Source: Streptomyces humi (GTDB taxonomy: Bacteria > Actinomycetota > Actinomycetes > Streptomycetales > Streptomycetaceae). Taken from it: a stretch of DNA of 64,000 bases. Location: the NCBI RefSeq assembly GCF_001005085.2, contig NZ_LBMU02000023.1, forward strand, positions 186,001-250,000, in the 5' to 3' direction. The notes beneath the pieces were generated by a model that worked only from the letters and a program-made list of their open reading frames with translations, had not been told where the DNA came from and searched no databases. A program made the translations under genes and the position numbers. Shown one piece after another: positions 44,823 to 53,438 of this stretch. How positions within the stretch are numbered: position 1 is the stretch's first letter; every line of letters begins with the position of its first letter.

Positions 44823-46328
44823 ATGCGCAACGAGGGACTGGGTTCGTGGCCCGCGCGCCGGGCCCGCAAGACCCCGCACCGTACGGCGCTGGTGCACGAC
44901 GGCCGCGCGGCCGACTACCGCACCCTGCACGACCGCACCACCCGCCTCGCCCACGCCCTGCGCGCCCGGGGCGTCCGCCGCGGCGACCGCATCGCCTACC
45001 TCGGCCCCAACCACCCCGCCTACCTGGAGACGCTGTTCGCGGCCGGCACCCTCGGCGCGGTCTTCGTCCCGCTCAACACCCGCCTGGCGGGCCCCGAGAT
45101 CGCCTACCAGCTCTCCGACTCCGGCGCCAAGGCGCTGCTCTACGGCCCTTCGCACGCCGGTCTCGTCGCCGGGCTCCCCGGTCGCAGCGACGTCCGGACG
45201 TACGTGGAAGTCGGCGCCGAGTACGAGGAATTGCTGGCGACGGCCGCCGACGACCCGATCGACGAGCCGGTCGCCCCCGACGACACCTGCATCATCATGT
45301 ACACCTCGGGTACGACCGGCCGCCCCAAGGGCGCGATGCTCAGCCACGGGAACCTGACCTGGAACGCGCTCAACGTCCTGGTGGACACCGATCTGATCGC
45401 CGACGAACGCGCCCTGGTGTCCGCTCCGTTGTTCCACACGGCGGGCCTCAACATGCTCACCCTGCCGGTCCTCCTGAAGGGCGGCACCTGCGTGCTGGTG
45501 GAGTCCTTCGACCCGGCGACCACCCTCGACCTGATCGAACACCACCGGATCACCTTCATGTTCGGGGTGCCGACCATGTTCGACCAGGTGGCCCGCCAGC
45601 CGCGCTGGCCGGACGCCGACCTCTCCTCCCTGCGCATCCTCACCTGCGGCGGCTCCCCGGTCCCCAGCCCGCTGATCGCCGCGTACCAGGAGCGGGGCCT
45701 GACCTTCCTCCAGGGCTACGGCATGACGGAGGCCTCGCCCGGCACGCTCTTCCTCGACGCCGAGCACGCGATCGACAAGGCGGGCTCCGCGGGCGTACCG
45801 CACTTCTTCAGCGACGTACGGGTGGTACGGCCCGACCTGACCCCGGTGGACGTCGGCGAGCCCGGCGAGGTCGTGGTCCGCGGCCCCCATGTCATGACCG
45901 GCTACTGGGGGCTGCCGGAGGAGACGGCCGCCTCCTTCGCGGACGGCTGGTTCCGCAGCGGGGACGCGGCCCGGGTCGACGAGGACGGTTACGTCTTCAT
46001 CGTCGACCGCCTCAAGGACATGATCATCTCAGGCGGGGAGAACATCTACCCGGCCGAGATCGAGGACCTGCTCCTCGCCCACCCCGACATCGTGGAGTGC
46101 GCGGTCATCGGGGTGCCGGACGACAAGTGGGGCGAGGTGCCGCGCGCGGTGGTGGTCCCCCGCGAGGGCGCCCACCTCGACCCCGACGAGGTGCTGGCCT
46201 CGCTGTCCGGCCGGCTCGCCAAGTACAAGCTCCCCAAATCGGTGGTGCTCGCGGACGAACTCCCGCGCACCGCCTCCGGAAAGCTCCTCAAGTCCCGGGT
46301 GCGCAAGCGCTACGGCACCACCTCATGA
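44823..46328 (+). CDS. acyl-CoA synthetase (AMP-forming)
   Basis: A 501-residue ANL-superfamily ligase that activates a carboxylic acid to its CoA thioester. The phosphate loop is IIMYTSGTTGRPKGAMLSHGN, the second motif is LQGYGMTEASP, and the C-terminal hinge and lysine are in SGGENIYPAEIEDLLL and RTASGKLLKSRVRKRY. ATG 44823 has AAGGGG upstream and lies 10 bp after the amidohydrolase stop. It resembles fatty-acid and benzoate-type ligases; the acid cannot be told from sequence. Confidence 0.9.
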   Translation: MRNEGLGSWPARRARKTPHRTALVHDGRAADYRTLHDRTTRLAHALRARGVRRGDRIAYLGPNHPAYLETLFAAGTLGAVFVPLNTRLAGPEIAYQLSDSGAKALLYGPSHAGLVAGLPGRSDVRTYVEVGAEYEELLATAADDPIDEPVAPDDTCIIMYTSGTTGRPKGAMLSHGNLTWNALNVLVDTDLIADERALVSAPLFHTAGLNMLTLPVLLKGGTCVLVESFDPATTLDLIEHHRITFMFGVPTMFDQVARQPRWPDADLSSLRILTCGGSPVPSPLIAAYQERGLTFLQGYGMTEASPGTLFLDAEHAIDKAGSAGVPHFFSDVRVVRPDLTPVDVGEPGEVVVRGPHVMTGYWGLPEETAASFADGWFRSGDAARVDEDGYVFIVDRLKDMIISGGENIYPAEIEDLLLAHPDIVECAVIGVPDDKWGEVPRAVVVPREGAHLDPDEVLASLSGRLAKYKLPKSVVLADELPRTASGKLLKSRVRKRYGTTS

Positions 46329-46342
46329 GTAAGGAAAGCGAC

Positions 46343-46798
46343 ATGAGCGTCACTGTCAACGGCCTCGACGAACTGAAGAAGCTCGCCGGCGGCGACCTGG
46401 GCACCAGTGACTGGATCGAGGTCACCCAGGAACGCATCGACACCTTCGCCGACGCGACCGGCGACCACCAGTGGATCCACGTCGACCCCGAGCGGGCGGC
46501 CGAGGGCCCCTTCGGCGCCCCCATCGCCCACGGCTACCTCACCCTGTCGTTGTTCATCCCCTTGTTCACCGGGCTGCTGGACGTCCAGGGCGTCACCACG
46601 AAGGTCAACTACGGCCTGAACAAGGTGCGTTTCCCCTCCCCCGTGAAGGTGGGCTCGCGGATCCGGCTGGCCGCGCGCCTGGCGGAGGTCGAGGACGTGC
46701 CGGGCGGGGTCCAGATCACCGTCGACGGGACGATCGAGGTCGAGGGCGGGACCAAGCCCGCCGCGGTGTTGCAGAGCCTGTCACGGTTCTACGCGTAG
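46343..46798 (+). CDS. MaoC-family (R)-specific enoyl-CoA hydratase-like protein
   Basis: A 151-residue hot-dog protein with the hydratase motif FADATGDHQWIHVDPERAAEGPFGAPIAHGYLTLSL, which contains the catalytic Asp and His. It would hydrate an enoyl-CoA to the 3-hydroxyacyl-CoA that the operon's SDR could oxidise. ATG 46343 has AAGGAA at proper spacing; ATG 46325, overlapping the ligase stop as ATGA, would add six residues. It is the last gene of the operon. Confidence 0.88.
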   Translation: MSVTVNGLDELKKLAGGDLGTSDWIEVTQERIDTFADATGDHQWIHVDPERAAEGPFGAPIAHGYLTLSLFIPLFTGLLDVQGVTTKVNYGLNKVRFPSPVKVGSRIRLAARLAEVEDVPGGVQITVDGTIEVEGGTKPAAVLQSLSRFYA

Positions 46799-46823
46799 GG
46801 CTGCGCCTGAGAGCCGACGCGGT

Positions 46824-46880
46824 GGGGAACTGCGGGCCGGTGAGGGCTGGGCGCGCAGTTCCCCGTGCCCCTGACGGGGC
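46824..46880. terminator. interspersed palindromic element acting as a bidirectional terminator
   Basis: A perfect 11-bp inverted repeat GGGGAACTGCG (46824-46834) / CGCAGTTCCCC (46854-46864) is followed by a second hairpin GCCCC-TGAC-GGGGC (46867-46880). It lies between convergent MaoC and PHP genes. The GCAGTTCCCC...CCCCTGACGGGGC core is a sequence I recall as recurrent between Streptomyces genes. Confidence 0.7.
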
Positions 46881-46892
46881 GCTTCACTCAGC

Positions 46893-48590
46893 TCAGTTCA
46901 CCACGTCCACGAAGATCGGGTTCGAGTAGAACCAGGTGTCCGCCCACGGGTCGCCGTTGCCCGGCTCGTGCGGGATCGGTCCGTGCGGGTCGATCGTCGC
47001 GCCCAGGTAGCCCGCGCCGTGCCGGTTGCCGTCGCTGCCGCGCAGGCGGACGTAGAAGGACTCGTCGCCCGCGGTGAGCGGGATGCGCAGGGTGTAGGTG
47101 CCCTTGCGGCCCGACACGTCCTCCGTCCGGACCACCCTCGTGTCGGGCGCCTGCCAGGTGTCGCGGTCGGCGACCGGGCCGCGCACCGCGCCCCGGATGA
47201 CGTCGACGTGCGCCAACTGGGGCAGGATCCCCTGGGCGTTGACCCGGGACGCCGTCGTCACCGTCACGTTCAGGGTGATCCGCTCGCCCTTGCGGACCCG
47301 CAGTCGGCCGCCCAGGGTGACCCCGTCGCCGTGGTCGCAGTCCCGCTTCAGCCGGACCTCGAGTCCGTCCAGCAGGTGCCCGTGGTCCAGCCAGACCCGG
47401 CCCGCGCGCAGGCCCGCCATCACCGCGCGGTAGCCGTACCGGGTGACGCCGACGTGCGTGCGGCTGAACTCGCCCGGCCAGAAGTCGCTGCCGGGCTGCG
47501 GGGTGTCGGTGTTCACCGGGTCGGGCAGCTTGCCGGTGTTGTCGAAGTTCTGCCCCGCCGGCCAGTCGCCGTTCTTCCAGGTGTCGAAGACCGTGCGGTG
47601 GTTGTCGGAGTTCGTGGTGATCGTGAAGAGGCGGCCCTCCGACAGCATCGCGTCCCAGAGCCCGCCGACCGTGGCCGTCGCCCAGTCGAAGCCGCCGTAG
47701 GTGAGGTACGCGTCCGCCGGGTAGCCCGCCCAGGACTGGGCGGAGGGCTTGTTCTCGTACTCGCCGCGGATCGAGGTGGCCCCGCGCCAGCCCGGGATGG
47801 CCGCGCCCTGCGCGCCCGGTGCGCCCTCCATGCCGATCATGATCGCGGCGGCCTCCGCGTTCCCGCCGCCCCACCCTGCGTCCCGCCAGTTGCGGATCTC
47901 GTGCGGTGAGTCGATGCCCAGGCGCAGCGGGTGGTTGGCGAGCACGAGGACGTCGTCGACGTAGCCGGTACGGCGCTGCTCGGCGAGCCACTGGATGGCC
48001 TTGACCGCGTGGGCCTCGTTGCGGGCGGTGTCGGCCGCGCCCGCGGAACCCTCGGTGTAGTTCAGCAGCTTGCCGTCGTAGGCCAGCTCGAACCGCGTCA
48101 GCAGGTCGGTCTCGTGGGGTCCGGGCGCGGCGAACACCGTGCAGTGCTCGGCGGCCGGGATGTACCACTCCAGGCCCTGGAAGATCAGCTGGCGCGGGTT
48201 CGCCGCCCGGGCCTTGAGGATCTCCGCGTGCTCCAGCTTCGCGCCGTAGTAGGCGTGCCCGAAGTTGGAGTGCTCGTTGAACACCATCCAGTCCAGGCCG
48301 TACTTCGCGGCGGCCCGGGCCTGCTGGGTGAACGTGTACTTGGCGTCGTGGCTGTACACGGAGTGGACGTGGTGGTCGCCGACCAGGTAGGCGAGGCGCG
48401 GGTCGGTGCCACCGAGGCCCGGCCGGGCGGGGGAGGCGGCGAACGCGGGCGTCGCCGCGGACCCGAGCGCGAACGCGGCGCCGAACAGGCCCGCGCGGCG
48501 CAGGAGTCCGCGTCTCGACATGCCCTGGGCGTCCAGGTCGGCGGGGGAGACGGCGGGGTCGGCCCAGCTGGGCAGCTGCTGCTCGGTCAT
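46893..48590 (-). CDS. Tat-exported PHP-type metallohydrolase (CehA/McbA-like)
   Basis: A 565-residue exported enzyme. The twin-arginine signal MSRRGLLRRAGLFGAAFALG (~24-43) ends at AFAAS. The PHP domain follows with metal ligands GDHHVHSVYSHD, VFNEHSNFGH, VLANHPLRLG and TTNSDNHR. A C-terminal beta domain (~420-565) ends WFYSNPIFVDVVN. PHP relatives are phosphoesterases or carbamate/ester hydrolases. ATG 48590 has GAGG about nine bases upstream. It is last in the operon, 23 bp behind the calcineurin-like phosphoesterase, so removal of phosphate from an extracellular substrate is plausible. Confidence 0.82.
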   Translation of the reverse strand: MTEQQLPSWADPAVSPADLDAQGMSRRGLLRRAGLFGAAFALGSAATPAFAASPARPGLGGTDPRLAYLVGDHHVHSVYSHDAKYTFTQQARAAAKYGLDWMVFNEHSNFGHAYYGAKLEHAEILKARAANPRQLIFQGLEWYIPAAEHCTVFAAPGPHETDLLTRFELAYDGKLLNYTEGSAGAADTARNEAHAVKAIQWLAEQRRTGYVDDVLVLANHPLRLGIDSPHEIRNWRDAGWGGGNAEAAAIMIGMEGAPGAQGAAIPGWRGATSIRGEYENKPSAQSWAGYPADAYLTYGGFDWATATVGGLWDAMLSEGRLFTITTNSDNHRTVFDTWKNGDWPAGQNFDNTGKLPDPVNTDTPQPGSDFWPGEFSRTHVGVTRYGYRAVMAGLRAGRVWLDHGHLLDGLEVRLKRDCDHGDGVTLGGRLRVRKGERITLNVTVTTASRVNAQGILPQLAHVDVIRGAVRGPVADRDTWQAPDTRVVRTEDVSGRKGTYTLRIPLTAGDESFYVRLRGSDGNRHGAGYLGATIDPHGPIPHEPGNGDPWADTWFYSNPIFVDVVN

Positions 48591-48613
48591 GAAGGTGATC
48601 CTCGTTACGGGGG

Positions 48614-50449
48614 TCAGTGGGTCATGAAGGAGGACACGGGCAGCGCCCGGGAGACGATCCGCACGTCGCCGAGGCGGCCGTACAGGATCTGGTCGATCTT
48701 GTCGGCGTAGGTGTAGCCGCCGAGCAGCCAGGGCTCGCCGACCGAGGTGATGCCCACCGCGGCGGCCTTCGGGTTGCGCACGACCGGGCAGCCGTCGACG
48801 TACAGGGTCGTGTGCCTGCCGTCGTTGACGACGGCGAGATGGGTCCAGGTCTCCAGCGGTGTCTCCTGGCCCCAGTTGGTGGCGATGCCCTCCTGGTTGA
48901 GCGGGCGCATCGCCCACTGCGGTTCGCGGTCGTTGGACAGCGAGAGGGTGGCCACCGGCTCGTCCGGGTCGTCGCCGGTCTTGCCGGCGGCTCCGCCGGT
49001 GCCACGGCGGCTGACGACACCGGCCCACGCGTTGTGGCCGGGATCCCAGTCGGCGGGCAGCCGGAAGAACGCCTCGATGGTGTAACCGTCCTTGAAGGTG
49101 GCCGAGTTGAGCGGCGCACCGGGGACCGTCTGGAGGTAGGCGCCCGTCAGCGGCGACTTGTACCCGGTGAACTCAACGCTGCCGTGGGCCGGCTGGTCCG
49201 GGTGGTGGTCCGCCGACCAGCCGAGGGTGCCGCCGCCCACCGTGACCACGGTGAGGTCGTTGCCGTTGCCGGACTGGTCGCGGACCGTGCCGGAGACCGC
49301 GGAGTCGAACCGCCAGTAGGCGGCCGTGCCCCGGACCAGCAGCCGCGACGCGGGCCGGGCCGCACGGGCGGGCACCGGGTCGAAGCCGGCGAAGCGGTCC
49401 GCGAAGTCGATGTCGACGGAGAACCGGTCGGCGTCGCCGCTGAGTTCGATCTCCTGCCGCTCCAGCTCGTTCAGGCCCTTCCTGGCCCGGCCGAGGATCC
49501 ACGGCGAGACCGTCTCCACGTCGATGACGTTCCGGTCCAGGTCGAAGTGGTAGAGGCGGATCATCGCGGCGCCGCCGAAGTACCGGTTCTGGTAGTTCGT
49601 CAGGTGCAGGTGCACCTCGTTGCCCGCCGCGTTCTTGCGGGTCGCGCGGCCGGCGGGCCAGTAGTGGCCGTTCAGGGTGAGGAAGATCTGGTCGTGCTCG
49701 TCGACCAGCTGGTCCCACAGCTGCTGCCCGTACGAGGACAACGTGTCGTCTTCCACGACGAGTTCGTGCGTGGTGAGGACGACCGGCGTCTTCGGGTGGG
49801 CGGCGATGACGTCCTTCGCCCAGGCGTAGCCCTTCGCCGACAGCCGCCAGTCCAGTGCCAGCACCAGCCACTCGCGCCCGGCCGCACGGAACAGGTGGTA
49901 GGTGTTGTAGCCGTCCGCGGAGGCCCCGCCGAACGTCGGCCTGCCCCTGAACCGCTGCGGGCCGAACGCGTCCAGGTAGGGCGACGCGCCACGCTGATCG
50001 TCCGTGGACGACTTGATGTCGTGGTTGCCGGCCAGCACGCTGTAGCCGACCCCGCGCCGGTCGAGGATCCCGAACGCCTTGCTGATCGCGGTGAACTCCT
50101 CGACGGCACCGTTCTGCGTCAGGTCGCCCAGGTGGGACAGGAAGACGATGTTGTCCTCCTCGGCCTGGTCCAGCAGGTAGCGCAGGGACGCCTCGACCGG
50201 CGCCGCGTCGATGCTGGGTCCGTCGAAGAGGTACTGGGTGTCGGGCATCACCGCGAGGGTGAAGCGACGGCTTTCCGGGTCGGGCCGCCGGCCGGCGCCG
50301 GCGGACGCCTCGGCGGCGTCCGCGACGGCCGGCAGCGCGACCCCGGCGGTGGCGGCGGCGCCGAGCAGCGCGGTGGCCCTCAGGAAGTTGCGTCGTCCGG
50401 CTCCGGCCTGCGCGGCCTCGCCCTGGGCATGGTCATGCGACGTACACAC
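48614..50449 (-). CDS. Tat-exported calcineurin-like metallophosphoesterase with LamG domain
   Basis: A 611-residue exported phosphoesterase. The signal is GRRNFLRATALLGAAATAGVALP (~18-40). The two-metal site follows the family order: VMPDTQYL, FLSHLGDLTQNG, VLAGNHDIKS, VVLTTHELV and LTLNGHYWPAG. Residues ~370-611 form a concanavalin-like LamG module (YWRFDSAVSGTVRDQSGNGNDL), usually carbohydrate-binding. GTG 50449 has GGAG five bases upstream. It sits 49 bp behind a GH2 gene. The lectin-type tail suggests a glycan-attached phosphate as target; this is inference. Confidence 0.85.
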   Translation of the reverse strand: MCTSHDHAQGEAAQAGAGRRNFLRATALLGAAATAGVALPAVADAAEASAGAGRRPDPESRRFTLAVMPDTQYLFDGPSIDAAPVEASLRYLLDQAEEDNIVFLSHLGDLTQNGAVEEFTAISKAFGILDRRGVGYSVLAGNHDIKSSTDDQRGASPYLDAFGPQRFRGRPTFGGASADGYNTYHLFRAAGREWLVLALDWRLSAKGYAWAKDVIAAHPKTPVVLTTHELVVEDDTLSSYGQQLWDQLVDEHDQIFLTLNGHYWPAGRATRKNAAGNEVHLHLTNYQNRYFGGAAMIRLYHFDLDRNVIDVETVSPWILGRARKGLNELERQEIELSGDADRFSVDIDFADRFAGFDPVPARAARPASRLLVRGTAAYWRFDSAVSGTVRDQSGNGNDLTVVTVGGGTLGWSADHHPDQPAHGSVEFTGYKSPLTGAYLQTVPGAPLNSATFKDGYTIEAFFRLPADWDPGHNAWAGVVSRRGTGGAAGKTGDDPDEPVATLSLSNDREPQWAMRPLNQEGIATNWGQETPLETWTHLAVVNDGRHTTLYVDGCPVVRNPKAAAVGITSVGEPWLLGGYTYADKIDQILYGRLGDVRIVSRALPVSSFMTH

Positions 50450-50498
50450 GTGTGCTCCGTGAGCAATCAGAAGTGTCGGGGAAGGGCGTGGGGGGATC

Positions 50499-53438
50499 TC
50501 AGAGGACGCGCAGGGTCCAGCTCCAGCGGTGGATGCCCGGTGCGACGAGGTAGGAGGGGAAGGTGTCGGGACCGCACGAGGCCGTACCGAGGCCCCGGTG
50601 TGCGGCGTCGAGGTGGACCACGCAGCCGGCCCGCGGCACGAGTTCGTCGTGGTGCGTGACGGCGGTGAGGTCCTCGGCGCGGTAGCGGCTGACGGAGACC
50701 TGGCGGGGTTCGTCCAGCTCGACCGCGAGTCCGGTGGCGTCCGGCGCCGACAGCGTGAACCGTCGTACGCCGTGCCGGCCGCCGCTCTCCTGGGGCCGCA
50801 GGTACGGGGTGAACAGCGCGTCCACCGGCAGCCGGTGGTGACCGACGGGGGCGCCGGCGGCGCGGTCGGGGTACGACTCCCAGGGACCCTGACCGAACCA
50901 GTCCAGCACGTCGAGCCCCGCCACCGTCTCGAAGACCGAGCCGACCCGCGCCACGTCGTCGAACTCCGCGGGCAGCTCGGCCGACTCCTCGACCCGGATG
51001 CCGCCGTCGACCGGTGTGAACTCCTGCCGGTGCCGTACGACCCCCACGGTGCCCGCGTACTCCGCGACCACCGTCACCAGGTCGCCGTCCCGGCGGACCG
51101 AGACCACCTTGCGCACCAGCCGGTCCAGCCCCCAGGCCCGCCAGCGCGGTGCCATGCCGCCGAGTTCGTCGTTGTCGGTGGGCGCCCGCCACAGGGAGAG
51201 CGTCGGTGCGGCCGTGAGCAGCGGATGCCGCAACAGCCCCTCGTCGTCCACCTCGACGGCGGGACCCGCCGGCACCGGCGCGCCCGGCGCGTCCGCCGCC
51301 CGGATCCGGATCTGAGGTGTGCAGACCTCCGTGCCGGCCGGCGCCCAGGCCTGGTCCTCGGCGACCGTGACCCGCAGCGTCAGCCAGGCCTCCCCGCCGT
51401 CCGCCGGCACCGCGAACGGCAGCGGTACGGCCGCCGTCTCACCCGGCCGCAGCGCGGGCAGTTCCGCCGGGCCGGTCAGGGTGCGGCCGTCGGCCAGCGC
51501 CAGCTCCCAGGTGCCCGTGAGCCAGTCGAGGCCCCGGAAGTGCTGGTGGTTGGCGAGGACCACGCCCTCGTGCTTGAAGCACCGGATGCGGACCGGCGCG
51601 GCGATCTCCCGGTGCTCGTACATCGCGGGCTTGGGAGTGCGGTCGGGGAAGACGATCCCGTCCGCGACGAACGCCCCGTCGTGCAGGGCCTCGCCGAAGT
51701 CGCCGCCGTACGCCCAGCGGTGGCCGGGCGCGGCGACACCGTTGTCATACAGTCCGGCGCCCGTGCGCCCGACCGGTCTTCCGTCGCTCACCCGCTGGAG
51801 AATTCCGTGGTCCCAGAACTCCCAGATGAACCCGCCCTGAAGCCCCGGAGTGGACTCGATGGCGGCCCAGTGGTCGGCGAGCGTGCCGTTGCTGTTCCCC
51901 ATCGCGTGTGAGTACTCGCACTGGATCAGCGGTTTCGTCTGTTCCCCGGACAGCGCGTGCGCCACGCAGTCCTCCAGCGGCGCGTACATCGGGCAGGCGA
52001 TGTCGGAGGCCACGTCCGGGTCGGCCCAGCCGCGCTTGGCGGCCCCCTCGTACTGGACCGGCCGGGTCGGGTCGTGCCGCCGCACCCAGCCCGCCGCCGC
52101 GTCGTGGTTGGCGCCGTAGTCGGACTCGTTGCCCAGCGACCAGATGATGACCGAGGGGTGGTTCTTGTCGCGCAGCACCATCCGCGAGACCCGGTCCACG
52201 AAGGCGTTCAGGTAGCGCGGGTCGTCCGCGATCTCGTGCGCGTGGTCGTGGGACTCGATGTCCGCCTCGTCGACCACGTAGAAGCCCAGTTCGTCGGCGA
52301 GGTCGTAGAGGGCCGGGTCGTTCGGGTAGTGCGAGGTGCGGATCGCGTTGAACCCGAACCGCTTCAGCACCACGAGGTCGGCCCGCATGTCGTCGTACGA
52401 CACCGTGCGCCCGGTCAGCGGGTGGAAGTCGTGCCGGTTGACGCCCCGGACGAACACCCGCTCGCCGTTGACCAGCAGGTCCCGCCCGGTGATCTCGACG
52501 TCCCGGAAGCCGACGCGGTGGTACGACGTGTCGGCGACCGTGCCGTCCGAGCGGTGCAGCCGGACGGTCAGCCCGTACAGTTCGGGCTCCTCCGCGTTCC
52601 AGGTCCGGACCTCGGGGACCACGGCGTTGATACGGGCCTCGCCCAGGAAGTCGGAGACCCGGTCGTCCTCGGTGTTCAGCCGGTCGAACTCGGCGTCCTG
52701 GGCGAGGGGTTCGCCGTCCAGGTCACCGGTGACGTACCAGCCGTCGGGCAGTGCCCCGCCGGCGTCGCGCACGAGGCAGTCCACCCGCAGCCCGCCGTCC
52801 CGCCGGGCCCGCACGGTGACGTCCGCGAGCCGGAGCGGGTCGGTCGCGTACAGCAGCACCGACCGGGTGATCCCGCCGTGCCACCACTGGTCCTGGTCCT
52901 CCAGGTGCGTGGCGTCCGACCACTTGACGACGGTCAGCCGCAGCACCGAACGCTCCCCGGGACGGACGGCATCCGTCAGGTCGAACTCGGCCGCCAGGTG
53001 GGAGTCCTTGGAGACGCCGACCGGCCGTCCGTCGACGTGCACGAGGAGCACGCTCTCGGCCGCGCCCACCTGGAGCACGATCCGGCGTCCGGCCCACTCG
53101 GCGGGGACGTCCAGCTCACGCTCGTAGACCCCCGTCGGGTTCACCGCGGGGGAGTGCGGCGGGAACTCGGGGAACGGCGTCCGCACGTTCGTGTACTGCG
53201 GCAGGTCGTCGGTGTCCTGCACGGTCCAGGCACCGGGCACGTGCGCCGTCGACCACGCACCGCCGACCGGCGCGTCCGGAGCCGGCAGCAACTGGAAGCG
53301 CCAGTCGCCGTCCAGGGGGAGCGCTCCGGAGCGCCGGTCGACGGCGTTCATGGGCAGGCGCCCCCAGGAGGTCACCTCGGGTGCCTCCCAGGGGCGCAGA
53401 GCCGTCAGGGGGTCGGGCAGCTGATGCGTGTCGGTCAT
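50499..53438 (-). CDS. second GH2 beta-galactosidase (LacZ type)
   Basis: A 979-residue intracellular enzyme without a signal peptide, only distantly like the GH2 enzyme at 15918-18776. The jelly-roll domain has WRFQL and DQDQWW (181-186). The barrel has WSLGNESDYGANH with acid/base E438 and LIQCEYSHAMGNSNGTL with nucleophile E508. FIWEFWDHG and the C-terminal Bgal small-chain domain follow. ATG 53438 overlaps the upstream phosphodiesterase stop as ATGA, so the two are made together; ATG 53444 is an alternative. It would cleave beta-galactosides after import. An additional upstream stretch of open frame is antisense or intergenic in type and was excluded. Confidence 0.92.
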   Translation of the reverse strand: MTDTHQLPDPLTALRPWEAPEVTSWGRLPMNAVDRRSGALPLDGDWRFQLLPAPDAPVGGAWSTAHVPGAWTVQDTDDLPQYTNVRTPFPEFPPHSPAVNPTGVYERELDVPAEWAGRRIVLQVGAAESVLLVHVDGRPVGVSKDSHLAAEFDLTDAVRPGERSVLRLTVVKWSDATHLEDQDQWWHGGITRSVLLYATDPLRLADVTVRARRDGGLRVDCLVRDAGGALPDGWYVTGDLDGEPLAQDAEFDRLNTEDDRVSDFLGEARINAVVPEVRTWNAEEPELYGLTVRLHRSDGTVADTSYHRVGFRDVEITGRDLLVNGERVFVRGVNRHDFHPLTGRTVSYDDMRADLVVLKRFGFNAIRTSHYPNDPALYDLADELGFYVVDEADIESHDHAHEIADDPRYLNAFVDRVSRMVLRDKNHPSVIIWSLGNESDYGANHDAAAGWVRRHDPTRPVQYEGAAKRGWADPDVASDIACPMYAPLEDCVAHALSGEQTKPLIQCEYSHAMGNSNGTLADHWAAIESTPGLQGGFIWEFWDHGILQRVSDGRPVGRTGAGLYDNGVAAPGHRWAYGGDFGEALHDGAFVADGIVFPDRTPKPAMYEHREIAAPVRIRCFKHEGVVLANHQHFRGLDWLTGTWELALADGRTLTGPAELPALRPGETAAVPLPFAVPADGGEAWLTLRVTVAEDQAWAPAGTEVCTPQIRIRAADAPGAPVPAGPAVEVDDEGLLRHPLLTAAPTLSLWRAPTDNDELGGMAPRWRAWGLDRLVRKVVSVRRDGDLVTVVAEYAGTVGVVRHRQEFTPVDGGIRVEESAELPAEFDDVARVGSVFETVAGLDVLDWFGQGPWESYPDRAAGAPVGHHRLPVDALFTPYLRPQESGGRHGVRRFTLSAPDATGLAVELDEPRQVSVSRYRAEDLTAVTHHDELVPRAGCVVHLDAAHRGLGTASCGPDTFPSYLVAPGIHRWSWTLRVL

